Shown here piece after piece: positions 54,953 through 64,000 of a stretch of 64,000 nucleotides of DNA; within the stretch, counting starts at the first letter, position 1, and the number at the start of each line of letters is the position of its first letter. This DNA comes from Harmonia axyridis (Eukaryota > Arthropoda > Insecta > Coleoptera > Coccinellidae). The notes under the pieces were generated by a model. It had not been told where the DNA came from. It did no database searches and saw only the letters and a list, made by a program, of their open reading frames with translations. Both the position numbers and the translations under genes were made by a program. The DNA is taken from positions 47,280,753 to 47,344,752 of the forward strand of contig NC_059502.1 in NCBI RefSeq assembly GCF_914767665.1. The letters run 5' to 3'.

Positions 54953-54998
54953 TTGGTCCTTCGAGCCGGATTACAACCCAACATTGGTCCTTCGAGCT
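54953..54998 (+). promoter_or_regulatory. BEL-2 primer-binding site, duplicated
   Basis: TTGGTCCTTCGAGCCGGATT follows the LTR. Its TGGTCCTTCGAGCCGGAT is complementary to the 3' end of insect tRNA-Tyr (..CCGGCTCGAAGGACCA, from recall). About 27 bp further on, CCCAACATTGGTCCTTCGAGC appears again (54968-54996), repeating the LTR end plus the first 14 bases of the site. Confidence 0.8.
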
Positions 54999-55010
54999 AA
55001 CACAAAAACT

Positions 55011-55262
55011 ACCAGGGACTTTGGAACTTCAACCACTGCACCCCAGAACTAACAGTCATTGGATTTACGACCTATTGGCACCAGGGACTTTGGAACACTA
55101 ACCACTGAGCCCCAGAACTACCAGTCATTAGATTTACGACTCATTGGCACCAGGGACTTTGGAACTCCAACCATTGAACCCCAGAACTACAAGTCATTGG
55201 ATTTACGACCCATTGGCACCAACTACCAGGGACTTTGGAACCACAACCACTGCACCCCATAA
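55011..55262 (+). repeat. 69-bp tandem repeats in BEL-2 leader
   Basis: ACCAGGGACTTTGGAAC recurs at 55011, 55080, 55149 and 55225 (spacings 69, 69, 76; the last contains an extra AACTACC). Because 69 is a multiple of three, one frame is open as a 23-residue repeat (SLDLRPIGTRDFGT..), but a coding role is doubtful since it lies upstream of gag. Confidence 0.9.
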
Positions 55263-55501
55263 TTAACAATCACCAGTAATTATTCTTCCTATCACATTCC
55301 TATCACATTTCATCATTCTTTCGAACCAATCCTTCAATTTTGTTGACAAGCTGTGGAATTAAGACTGCCCTTGAACTTCTGAGCCTGGTTGTTCAGTTCG
55401 TCGAACAAAATTCCTTCTCATTCGAACCGATCCTTTAACCTTATAAATCAAACTTCATATAACTAGACTTGACTAGACTAAGACAACTTACCTAATTCAA
55501 A

Positions 55502-56752
55502 ATGGAAAACCTCGTCGCAGATCAGATCAAAACGGCAGAAGCCATCAAAAGAATGCATACCAACATGAAGAAGGAACAAGAAAGAAGAAACGAAGAATAC
55601 TACTAAATGAAAATGGAATTACTGGAGGAAGAATGGAACTACTTCAATGAAACTCACCAAAATTTAGTGGATAATATACCAGAAACTGATGAATACTTCA
55701 CCAAAAACATTTATGAGCAAGCAGAAAAGATATACAACCAAACATTAGCCTACCTCAACAAAATACAGGAAAAACTCCGAGACGACCAAGGAATTACAGA
55801 AGAAAAAAAAACGACGAATAGCGATTGCCCAATCATTAAACAGCAAATCTCAAGAATCGAAATGTTTATGAGACAGCTAGCGAAAATTGAATACTTGATG
55901 GAAAAATCAGATAACATAGCACTTATGAAGATCAAACAACAATCTATTGAAAACATATGGAATGGTATCATCTCACATGAAATCCAAATAAACGCAATTG
56001 ATAAAAAAGATTCCGAATCATATATGGAACGCGGACTGTTCGATGAAGCAAATGACAAATACGAAGAAATCCAAGTTAAAATCCTAAAAGCAATTGAAAT
56101 GGGAGAAACAAGAAAATATTCAAGAACAAATTTGTCAGCAGTTTCCACTCCAATACTTACTGTACAATATGACTCATGGCCCAAAACGAATTATAGTTTA
56201 GTGGCACAGAACACTCACAACAATGCACCATTAGAATACAGTCAAAGACACCCCATTATATTACCAATGAAGGGTCATCTTACGTATCTCATAATAAGGG
56301 ACGCTCATAATCAAACTCTAAATGGAGGAAATCAAGCCACTCTCAACTATCTTCGGCAAAACTATTGGATTATCCAAGCAAGGAACAAAGTGAAACATGT
56401 CGTCCGACAATGCGTTGTGTGCACGAGATTCCAAGCAGAGACCCGAAACCAATTGATGGGATCGCTGCCAAAACCCAGAGTTTGTCCATCCCATCCTTTC
56501 ACGCACTCGGGAGTAGACTATGCAGGACCGGTGCAAATAAGGCTTTCCAGAGGAAGAGGATGCAAATCGTACAAAGGATACATAGCGATATTCATCTGCC
56601 TGTCAACCAAGGTAATTCACATAGAAGCGGTAACAGATTTAACATCAAATGCCTTCATGGCCGCCTTCAGAAGATTCATATCGCATAGAGGAATATGCAC
56701 AGATTTGTACTCCGACAACGGAACGAATTTTTCGGCGCCAAGGAAATCCTAG
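55502..56752 (+). pseudogene. BEL-2 gag N-terminus fused in frame to integrase
   Basis: ATG at 55502 (MENLVADQIKTAEAIKRM), an in-frame TAA at 55604, then 381 open codons. Codons to about residue 185 are helical Gag N-terminus (YLNKIQEKLRDDQG; FDEANDKYEEIQVKILKAIE). From about 56190 the sequence becomes integrase: RHPIILPMKGHLTYLIIRDA, zinc finger HNQTLNGGNQ..CVVCTRF, core HSGVDYAGPVQIR (first Asp) and LYSDNGTNF (second Asp). Protease, RT and RNase H are missing, so the element must depend on others. A frameshift near 56735 ends the frame. Confidence 0.85.
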
Positions 56753-57442
56753 ACACAAGGAAACTAAAGAAGCTATTGACGAACAAGCCCTAAAAGAAGC
56801 AGTTGCAATCGAAGAGACCGAAGAGGTCTATGGGAAGCTGGAGTCAAATCCATCAAGTATCATCTGAAACGAGTAATCGGCAACCACACACTCACATATG
56901 AGGAACTGTCAACCCTACTGTGTCAAATAGAATCATGCCTGAATTCACGCCCATTAACAGCCCTCTCAGAAGATCCAGAGAATATAGATGTGATCACGCC
57001 GGGGCACTTCCTAATCGGACACCCCCTTGAAATGATTCCTGAAACTCTATTTTCATCAGATGAAAGGTTGAGTCTTCACAACAGATGGTCCATTATTCAG
57101 GCGATGAAAAAGGATTTTTGGAAAAAATGGACCAACGAATACTTAACTAGACTACAGCATAGATCGAAATGGATAAGGAAAGAAGAAAACCTGAAAATCG
57201 GGGACATCGTGCTAATAAAACAAGAAAATGTCAATCCGAATAACTGGCCTCTCGCAAAAGTACGAGAAACTCACCATGGCAACGATGGTCTAGTGCGAGT
57301 CGTAACCTTACGCACTAAAGACAATTTCAACATTAGAAGATCAATCACGAAAATATGCAAACTCCCAGTAACAACAGAGAATGAACAGGACCTGAACATT
57401 TCAAAAACTTGTACAAAAAAAATAGTACTTGCGGAATATTGA
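56753..57442 (+). pseudogene. BEL-2 integrase C-terminal part
   Basis: After the frameshift and a deletion of the segment before the third acidic residue, GLWEAGVKSIKYHLKRVIGN resumes near 56828, followed by YEELSTLLCQIESCLNSRPL, the open stretch VITPGHFLIGHPLEM (56990 on) and the DUF5641 region LKIGDIVLIKQENVNPNNWP..VRVVTLRT to the stop at 57440. The last codons overlap the env-like start by about 30 bp. Confidence 0.8.
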
Positions 57443-60400
57443 CGATGTTGCTGACTCTAATGTGCATAATCACCCCATTGAATGCCAACTACACTCAACA
57501 AACACTAAAGCCTGGACTTTACGTAGAGCACATGGGTAAAGCCTGTATAAATGCAGACACCCTCCAACTTAAGTTGAAAATTCCGTGGGAACAAGTCACA
57601 TCGGACAGATACAACGTCAGAAACACCTCCCAGCAATTTGGAAATATCTGTGACAAAATAGGGACTCATGAAGTAAAGACCCATTGCAGGGAGCTCGAAC
57701 ATCACATAAGAGAGGTGGAAAAGGAAACTACGTCCATGATTGAAAGTCTTCTCGATTCAAAGACAAGAAAAAGAAGAGGTATCCTTGGCAAATTGATGAC
57801 TGCTGTGTTTGGAGTAAACGAAGAAGTATACCGCGATATCGATGAACTACACGATAACCAACAACACTTGATTAGTCTTACAAATCATCAATCAAAAATT
57901 ATGATCTCGACGATGGTAGCCATGAACTCATCAGAGGCGAGAATCAACCAGAAGCTAGAAAATTTCCGACGCAAATTCAACGAAGGAATAGCCATCATAG
58001 ATGAAATGCGCAAATGGTATAAAATGAAGAATGAGCACACCCTGAATTTACAAGTTATGATGAATTTCCAACTGGCTAACAACTATATTGAAGAAATCAA
58101 CACAAAGTATCGAAAAATAATAAATACTCACTACTCACAAGGGCATATAACAGACTTCATAACGCCATTAGAGTTGAGAAAAATCATAAGGGACGTGGAA
58201 ATGAGACTGCCATCTGACTTGAGGATTCTCATAAAGCCAATATGGAAGATGGAAACAAGATCGAACACAGACTCTTTAGGCATATATGGTTTTTTATATG
58301 TGGTACAAAGAACATACTATGACCTGATAAAAATCACCCCAATACCCGAAGAAAAGCAGAACAAAACATTTGTGGAGCCAGCAATTTCTTCCTCATTTCT
58401 CGGTGTTGAATACAACACGCAAAAATACTTTGAACTCACAAAACAAGATGACTCAAGAACAATAACAATCGCTGAAAACGTTTATTTATGTTATCCAAGT
58501 ATAGTCAGGAGCATGGTCCAACATCCTAACTGCGTGATAGACGAAATATTTAAGGAGCCCCATCAAAACACGTGTCCCTCCTACAGTTACCAAGTACCTA
58601 CCATACTGTGGAGGAAACTGAGGAAACAGAACTCTTGGCTATATATCGGGTGTCCCAAACTCGATGGCCTATTAGACGTTCCTGGAAAACTAATCATAAT
58701 TTTGAGCTGAAAATTTGCATATTGGGGTTTGAGACAATGATCTTTCTCACTAAAATATTTTCAGATCTCTACAACTTCCGGTTATACCGGAAACAGACTA
58801 CTACTTCCTTATTTCAAATAGCACACCTAGTATATTATTGCATCATTAGATAGATTTTTTGATGGCAATTTCGGCAATATGCCATACCTTGGGTAAAAAT
58901 TCAACGGTTCATTAGTTATTGGGATTCTTATGAAAAAAAAGGTGGCGATGAGGACTCACATTCTTTTGAATATTTCAGCAGAAAAAGCCTTTTTCGAAAA
59001 AAATTTGTTTTGTTTCGTTTACGCAAATACGTAGTATTATAAGACTGTTTTCGGGTTGGACCAAAAATGTACAGGGTTTTTATAAGAGGATCATGAACTT
59101 GGACAACTCAAATTCATCAAAACTCAAGATTTTCAAATTAGAACCTATATTTTTCATTATTTCAGTCGATTCTACGTACAAAAATAGTGGGGGTTACTTC
59201 AGCAAACCATATACCTAAAATGAATATTTCTAGAGTTATCGGGGAAGAACTTCAAATGAGGAAAAACCGCTATTTATAACTGTGGGAATAACTGTTACTT
59301 CCGTAAAACACAGAAAGAAAATAAAATTCGATGTTTGGATAACTAAATTTTATAAGTTATAAATAGCGGTTTTTCCTCATTTGAAGTTCTTCCCCGATAA
59401 CTCTTGAAGTATTTATGTTAGGTATAGAGTTTGCTTAAGTAACCCCCATTATTTTTGTACGTAGAATCGACTGAAATAATAAAAAATATAGGTTCTAATT
59501 TGAAAATCTTGAGTTTTGATGAATTTGAGTTTTCCAAGTTCATGATCATCTTATAAACACCCTGTACATTTTTGGTCCAACCCGAAAACAGTCTTATAAT
59601 ACTACGTATTTGCGTAAACGAAACAAAACAATTTTTTTTCGAAAAAGGCTTTTTCTGATGAAATATTCAAAAAAATGTGAGTCCTCATCGCCACCTTTTT
59701 TTTCATAAGAATCCCAATAACTCATGAACCGTTGAATTTTTACCCAAGGTATGGCATATTGCCGAAATTGCCATCAAAAAAGCTATCTAATGATGCAATA
59801 ATATACTGGGTGTGCCATTTGAAATAAGGAAGTAGTAGTCTGTTTCCGGTCTAACCGGAAGTTTTAGAGATCTGAAAATATTTTAGGGAGAAAGATCATT
59901 GTCTCAAACCCCAATATACAAATTTTCAGCTCAAAATTATGATTAGTTTTCCAGAAACGTCTAATAGGCCATCGAGTTTGGGACACCTGATATATCCGAC
60001 CATCCCGTAAGAGTCTCAATAATTTGTAATGGCGAACGGAACGAGATTACAATAAACGGCACGGGAATAGTCCAAGTATCTACACACTGCACGATACAAA
60101 CCGACAGGAGCATCTTGAGATCGGACAATTATAACGAAAAGGTCGTCATTGGTACGTACATCCATCCTATGAAAATGAATTTGACTGCACCAGAATTCCC
60201 AAAAATCTCTAGGCATATAGAAAGCGAACAAGAGCTGCAGACGTCTGGAGAAATAAACAAGCTATTAGTCGAAAAAACTGTCCTAGGTGACGAATTATCT
60301 AATTACAAATGGAAGCACAATCACCTACATTCATCCATAAAGTCGAGTGCTACGGTCATCATAATAACTGTCACCGTAATATTATTATGTTATTCAAGGT

Positions 60401-60533
60401 TAAGGAAACGACAACGCCGACAACGAACCTCAGTCCAGACGAGCAACGAACCTGTGCCTATTGAAGAAGGGATTGAGTTGCAGCCAATCTACAGCCACCC
60501 CCATGACAGACCGATCAACCCTCACCTGGCTTA
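57409..60533 (+). pseudogene. Env-like glycoprotein gene, split by foldback element F3
   Basis: First part 57409-58645: a hydrophobic leader near the start (MLLTLMCIITPLNA) acts as a probable signal peptide. A basic furin-like site (RKRR) at about residue 120 is followed by GILGKLMTAVFGV, a probable fusion peptide, and a long heptad-rich helix. The second part, 59991-60533, includes a membrane anchor (VIIITVTVILLC) near 60360 and a short basic cytoplasmic tail. Layout resembles the baculovirus F-like envelope proteins of errantiviruses and some BEL/Pao elements. The 1,345-bp F3 insertion separates the halves, so no complete product can be made from this copy. Envelope function is inferred from layout only. 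Confidence 0.75.
58646..59990. mobile_element. Foldback element F3, complete, in BEL-2 env
   Basis: Arms 58646-59283 and 59351-59990 are reverse complements with few differences, spacer about 67 bp. The ends are TCGGGTGTCC and TCAGGTGTCC inward, flanked by TA. Since BEL-2 is young, F3 moved even more recently. The frame on either side of it is the same if one TA is counted as duplication. Internal subterminal words ACAGGG and ACACCCTGT recur. No coding capacity of its own. Confidence 0.9.
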
Positions 60534-60590
60534 GAATATACCATTCAGGACGTCATGACTCCAACCACATTACTAAGGCCGCCGGGAATA

Positions 60591-61001
60591 TGTACGAAAC
60601 GTACAGAAAATCTTATTCATATCATAATTTTCCAATAATATTCATACAAATTAATTTCAGAAGGTATTTCATATTTCTCAATCAAACGTAGATTGAAGGA
60701 TGTGTGTCTTCAATTTGTCTATAAAGTCAGCATTTTCATTTCCGTTCGAAGTACGTTGACCAGAGAAATACCTAGTTACTTTCATATTTCCGGTGAACTG
60801 TGGAATTTGTATTGTATCAATAAATATATTGTCATCATATTTATGCTTGGTCTTGACGTCACTAGAATTATATTATAAATAGTTGTTAGTTTAAGAAATA
60901 AAGTGTATTTACACACGATCTGCCTTTCAGTCATAACCCTTGAGTCCTTAACAAATCCTCTATTTTGAAACTCAAGGTAACGTTGTGACGCTGCCCCAAC
61001 A
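60591..61001 (+). repeat. BEL-2 3' LTR
   Basis: 411 bp, ends CTGCCCCAACA. It differs from the 5' LTR by single bases (for example GTATTTAC for GCATTTAC, TTTATGC for TTTACGC). GGCCGCCGGGAATA just before it is a weak polypurine tract. Confidence 0.95.
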
Positions 61002-61216
61002 GATTCTGAAAAAAAAACTGAAAGAAAATACAGTATCAAGGAAACAAACAAAAATGGCACGCATGAATTTGCATCGTTTCAAATTCATTCATACCAGCAA
61101 TGATGCAATAGTATAAATAATATATTGGGTGTGATTCGAAATGAGTCCCCCAATATTGAATCATATCAACAATTTCACGTCCTTCGCAATGTATTTAAAA
61201 AACAAGGACTTTTTAT

Positions 61217-61352
61217 TATATTTGAAATAAGAATTAGTTGTCTGCTTCCGGTATAACCAGAAATTGTAGAGATCTGAAAATATTCCAAGGAGAAATATCA
61301 TCGTCTCAAATCCCAATATGCAAATTTTCAGCTCAAAATTATGATTAGTTTG
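61217..61352. repeat. Foldback family F3 terminal fragment
   Basis: GAAATAAGAATTAGTTGTCTG to TTATGATTAGTTT matches F3 59820-59955 with scattered differences. Cut off on the right by the hAT remnant. Confidence 0.8.
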
Positions 61353-61355
61353 CCC

Positions 61356-61885
61356 AGGGCCCCCGCAACCGCGCGTGCAACGCGTGCACCGCACGCGGGC
61401 GCCACTCTAAAAGGGCGCCAAAACCTTTTATAGACCGCATGAAGAACCGATGGTTTTCGAAAAACATTCTTTAAAATTTTTTTAACAATTTTTTCTCCAA
61501 ACTTCTTTCTTGCAATTTATACAAGTTTCCGAACGTCGCAATCGGTATGAAATAGCCAGATATTGGTTTACAAAAACGCATACTCGATGCTAATCTAGGG
61601 AATTTTTTGCGCCATGTGCTGCACACAGCTTAAATTCAACTGAAAATTATGCTGCTTAGGTTTCAAATGAAACAGTGGACTCTTTTGATATTGTACAAGA
61701 TCTTTATATATATATTTCTCTATATTCACGAAAAGATTGAAATGTTATAAAAAAGCATGATCCTCAGTTATATCCAAAACCCCTAAGTAATACTAGATGG
61801 TCAAGTAGAATTGATGCTATTCAAATATGTGATAGCCTTTTAGAAATAGCAGAAAATGATATTTTTAACATAGAAACTAGACATT
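61356..61885 (+). pseudogene. hAT transposase remnant (ZMYM1/DUF4371-like)
   Basis: Begins CAGGGCCCCCGCAACC with a GC-rich self-complementary patch (61370-61405, GCGCGTGCAACGCGTGCACC), fitting a hAT end. Coding traces follow from 61595: FFAPCAAHSLNSTENYAA, SFDIVQDLYIYISLYS, and PKPLSNTRWSSRIDAIQICD with EIAENDIFNIET. PCAAHSLN and L..TRWSSRIDA are typical of the C-terminal catalytic/dimerisation region. The middle of the gene is deleted and the right end is cut by the LOA-type element. Confidence 0.65.
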
Positions 61886-64000
61886 ATTATTATTATTATT
61901 TGAACTGGGGTCGTTCTGCTTCGGTGAGCCTTCCGGGAACTGCGACCATGCAGATCTTTTGTTCACTACCCTACTCATTCATAGAAACCCAGGGAGGTCG
62001 TCAACGACGTTAATAAAATTGACAACCTCCCTAGGGGCCTTGGCCATTACCTCTCTGGTATCCAGGACCGGCTTGCCCATGTGAATGGTTCTTAGGCCAG
62101 CCAGCTCTGGACACTTGCATATCAAGTGTTCAGAAGTTTCTACTTCCGATCCACAGAGCCTGCAAATCTCGTCTGCTGACTTACCCATACGGTACAAATG
62201 ATGTTTGTACCGACAGTGCCCCGTCAGCAGTCCCACCATCACCCGAAGCTCCGCTCGTGACAGCTTCAGGAGTTTTCTGGTGTAAGTAGGTGAAATCTTC
62301 ACGAATTTCTTTGCCTGAGCAAGTCTAGGAGTGTTATTCCAGTGGATTGTCCTACTGTTCAACTCTCATAGCTGGACCGCAGCTTTGTATTGGTCTTTTC
62401 CTATCCCACAGAAAGGCTCAGGTCCAGCAGGTCTTAACCTAGATGCACTTTTTGCAAGCTCGTCCGCTCTCTCATTTCCTTCAACCCCACAGTGCCCTGG
62501 TACCCATAGTAGAGTCACTTTATTTCCTCTGGCCAGTTGCTTTATGGTGTTACGGCACTCCCAAGTCAGCAGAGACCCCTGACAGCACGATTCCAGGGAT
62601 CTCAGCGTGGCTTGGCTGTCCTTGGTGATGTAGATATGCGCCCCTTTGAGGTTCATTTTGAGGCACTCCTGGGCGCATACATAAACAGCCATTATCTCGG
62701 CTTGTAGAATCGAGGGCTCACTTCCCAGGGCTTTAGAGATCCTCAGTCTAGGTCCATATATCCCAATGCCGGTACCCTCCTCTGTTTTTGATCCATCTGT
62801 AAACCTGTAAACCATATGGATGACTTTTTGTCTAGACGATTTATGAAACTTATTGCACTATGACGGTCATTTATAACCGTTTCAAAGGGCGTTTCAAAAT
62901 CGTAGGTGGTTGGCATAATATCTGATGGTTTTGCGAGGAGGTTTGAATCTAGTTGATTCAGTATCCTCATATGTCCAACCCAGTTCCCAGGAAGGAGCTT
63001 TCCATTATGGGAAATCCTTCTTGCTTCGAGCATGCTACATTTCCTTACATGTAGGTGTGAGGGAGGCAAGTCTAGTATGACCTCCAGCGCTGCCGTAGGA
63101 GCTGTGCGCATAGCTCCTGTGACACCAATGCACGCCAGCCTTTGCATTTTCTGCAACCTGATGCGTGTGGTGACCTCCTGGGTTTTTGTCCACCATGCTA
63201 GAGATGCATAGGTGACAATAGGGCGTACCACCGCTGTGTATAACCACAGTACCATTTTCGGTTTCACTCCCCATATCTTTCCAAAGAGTCTTTTGCATGC
63301 CCACATAGCCGCCGTGGCTCTGGAAAGAGTCTTATCTATATGTTTCCCCCAGTTCAGTTTACTGTCCAGGATAACACCTAGATATTTACACTCACTAGAG
63401 AAGTGCAGAGTCTGACCATTTAAGACCAGAGCTCTGAGGTCGAGATTCCTTCTTCTAGTGAACGGGATTATTGATGTTTTCGAGGGGTTGACAGTAAGCC
63501 CCTCTTCCCCGCACCAATTTTCAATAGTTTTGAGAGCAAGTTGCATTCGGCTACTTATTGGGCCCACATGCTTGCCTCTAACCGTCACCACTATGTCGTC
63601 GGCGTAAGCCTGGACGTTAAATCCGCCTGTTGTAAGCCTCTCCAAGAGGCCATCCATGACCAAGCTCCACAGCAGGGGTGATAGAACCCCTCCCTGAGGG
63701 CATCCCCTGCACGTCAGCACAGTCACTTCGGTTTCTCCCAGATAGGCTGTAACGGTTCGTCCTTTCAACATAGCTGATATCCACTTAACAGTGGAGGGTT
63801 CTATCCCTTTCCTTTTGGCTGCATTGCATATGGAGGTATGTAGGGTATTGTCAAAGGCCCCTCCGATATCACCGAACATTGCAAGCAGAATCTCCTTTGC
63901 GTTGAGGGTGCCTTCCACCTCTCTAAGAAGATGATGAAGGGCGTCTACAGTAGATCTACCCGCCCTATAAGCAAACTGTTTGCTGTGGAGTTTTACACTG
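61886..64000 (-). mobile_element. LOA-type non-LTR element, running off the window
   Basis: Minus strand: RT, RNase H, zinc tail, short 3' UTR and (TAA)n tail at 61886-61903. The 5' part lies beyond 64000. Its 3' end is nearly identical to 17143-17667, so the two copies are recent. Confidence 0.9.
61979..63999 (-). pseudogene. LOA-type ORF2: RT, RNase H, zinc tail
   Basis: RT (63999-62820): LLREVEGTLNAKEILLAMFG, DIGGAFDNTLHTSICN, CRGCPQGGVLSPLLWSLVMD, VQAYADDIVVTVRG with both aspartates, CKYLGVILDSKLNWGKHIDK. After a frameshift near 62815, RNase H: RFTDGSKTEEGTGIGIYG, LQAEIMAVYVCAQECL, TKDSQATLRSL, VPGHCGVEGNERADELAKSA. A TGA at 62366 replaces the tryptophan codon seen at 17176. The zinc tail CRLCGSEVETSEHLICKC follows in the same frame to 61979. 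RT catalytic residues are intact; one shift and one stop disable this copy. LOA versus other RNase H-bearing I-group clades is uncertain. Confidence 0.85.

Larger units (their letters stand above)
54542..61001 (+). mobile_element. BEL/Pao retrotransposon BEL-2 with env-like gene
   Basis: Two 411-bp LTRs starting TGTACGAAACG and ending CCCCAACA, flanked by the 5-bp duplication GATTC (54537-54541 and 61002-61006). LTRs differ at under ten positions by eye, so it is young. Inside: a primer site, a tandem-repeat leader, a gag start, a deletion that removes the rest of gag, protease, RT and RNase H, then integrase and an env-like gene split by foldback F3. A solo LTR of the same family lies at 33700-34103. 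Confidence 0.95.

Noticed and set aside
55011..55262. 69-bp repeats considered as a satellite or array system
   Set aside because: Only four units, confined to the leader between a BEL-2 primer site and gag; simpler as element-internal tandem repeats.

Overview
The window looks like insect (arthropod) nuclear DNA: AT-rich and packed with degenerate eukaryotic transposable elements. The families present are mariner, Harbinger-like MITEs, hAT, a TTAA-flanked Mutator-like/YqaJ DNA transposon, BEL/Pao, Copia, Penelope, and the Dong/R4, I, LOA, Jockey and CR1-like non-LTR groups. I found no convincing single-copy host gene, rRNA, tRNA or CRISPR. The species cannot be fixed from the sequence. All family names come from motif recognition by eye, not from database searches.

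Region by region. 1-4 kb: a decayed mariner carrying a perfect 141-bp inverted duplication, a repeat related to a foldback family, the 3' end of a non-LTR element, and a complete foldback element (3323-3994). 4.2-21.9 kb: one old minus-strand BEL/Pao element (BEL-1) split into pieces by later insertions. Going up in coordinate these are: a truncated Harbinger-like MITE, a near-complete Dong/R4-type element lodged in a TAA repeat, a small palindromic Penelope-type insertion with hammerhead-like cores, two head-to-tail copies of a TTAA-flanked DNA transposon (the larger contains a second foldback element and a truncated LOA element), and a complete Harbinger-like MITE. 22-27 kb: a dispersed repeat rich in AAGCACT, a (TA)n tract, a Penelope-like element with a hammerhead-like motif, about 2 kb with nothing recognisable, and a non-LTR tail. 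27.4-32.9 kb: a nearly full-length I-clade element with 14-bp target duplications, inserted into an old CR1-like ORF1. 33.7-35 kb: a BEL-2 solo LTR, a Jockey tail and a Penelope LTR. 35.2-43.3 kb: a degenerate Copia with both LTRs, holding a nested non-LTR fragment. 43.4-50 kb: two more Penelope elements, a Jockey fragment, a second AAGCACT repeat and a second Dong fragment. 50.1-54.1 kb: a CR1-like element with ORF1 and ORF2, spoiled by one visible stop codon. 54.5-61.0 kb: a young BEL/Pao element (BEL-2) with 411-bp LTRs, 5-bp target duplication, tRNA-Tyr-type primer site, internal deletion fusing gag to integrase, and an env-like gene split by a third foldback element. 61-64 kb: a hAT fragment and a LOA-type element running off the window end.

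Nothing here works as a cellular pathway; each intact module serves its own element's mobilisation. The most informative content is the nesting order fixed by target-site duplications, a family of long foldback elements with CAGGGTG-like ends and TA duplications, Penelope LTRs with hammerhead-like cores, and a two-gene DNA transposon that pairs a transposase with a YqaJ-type exonuclease.
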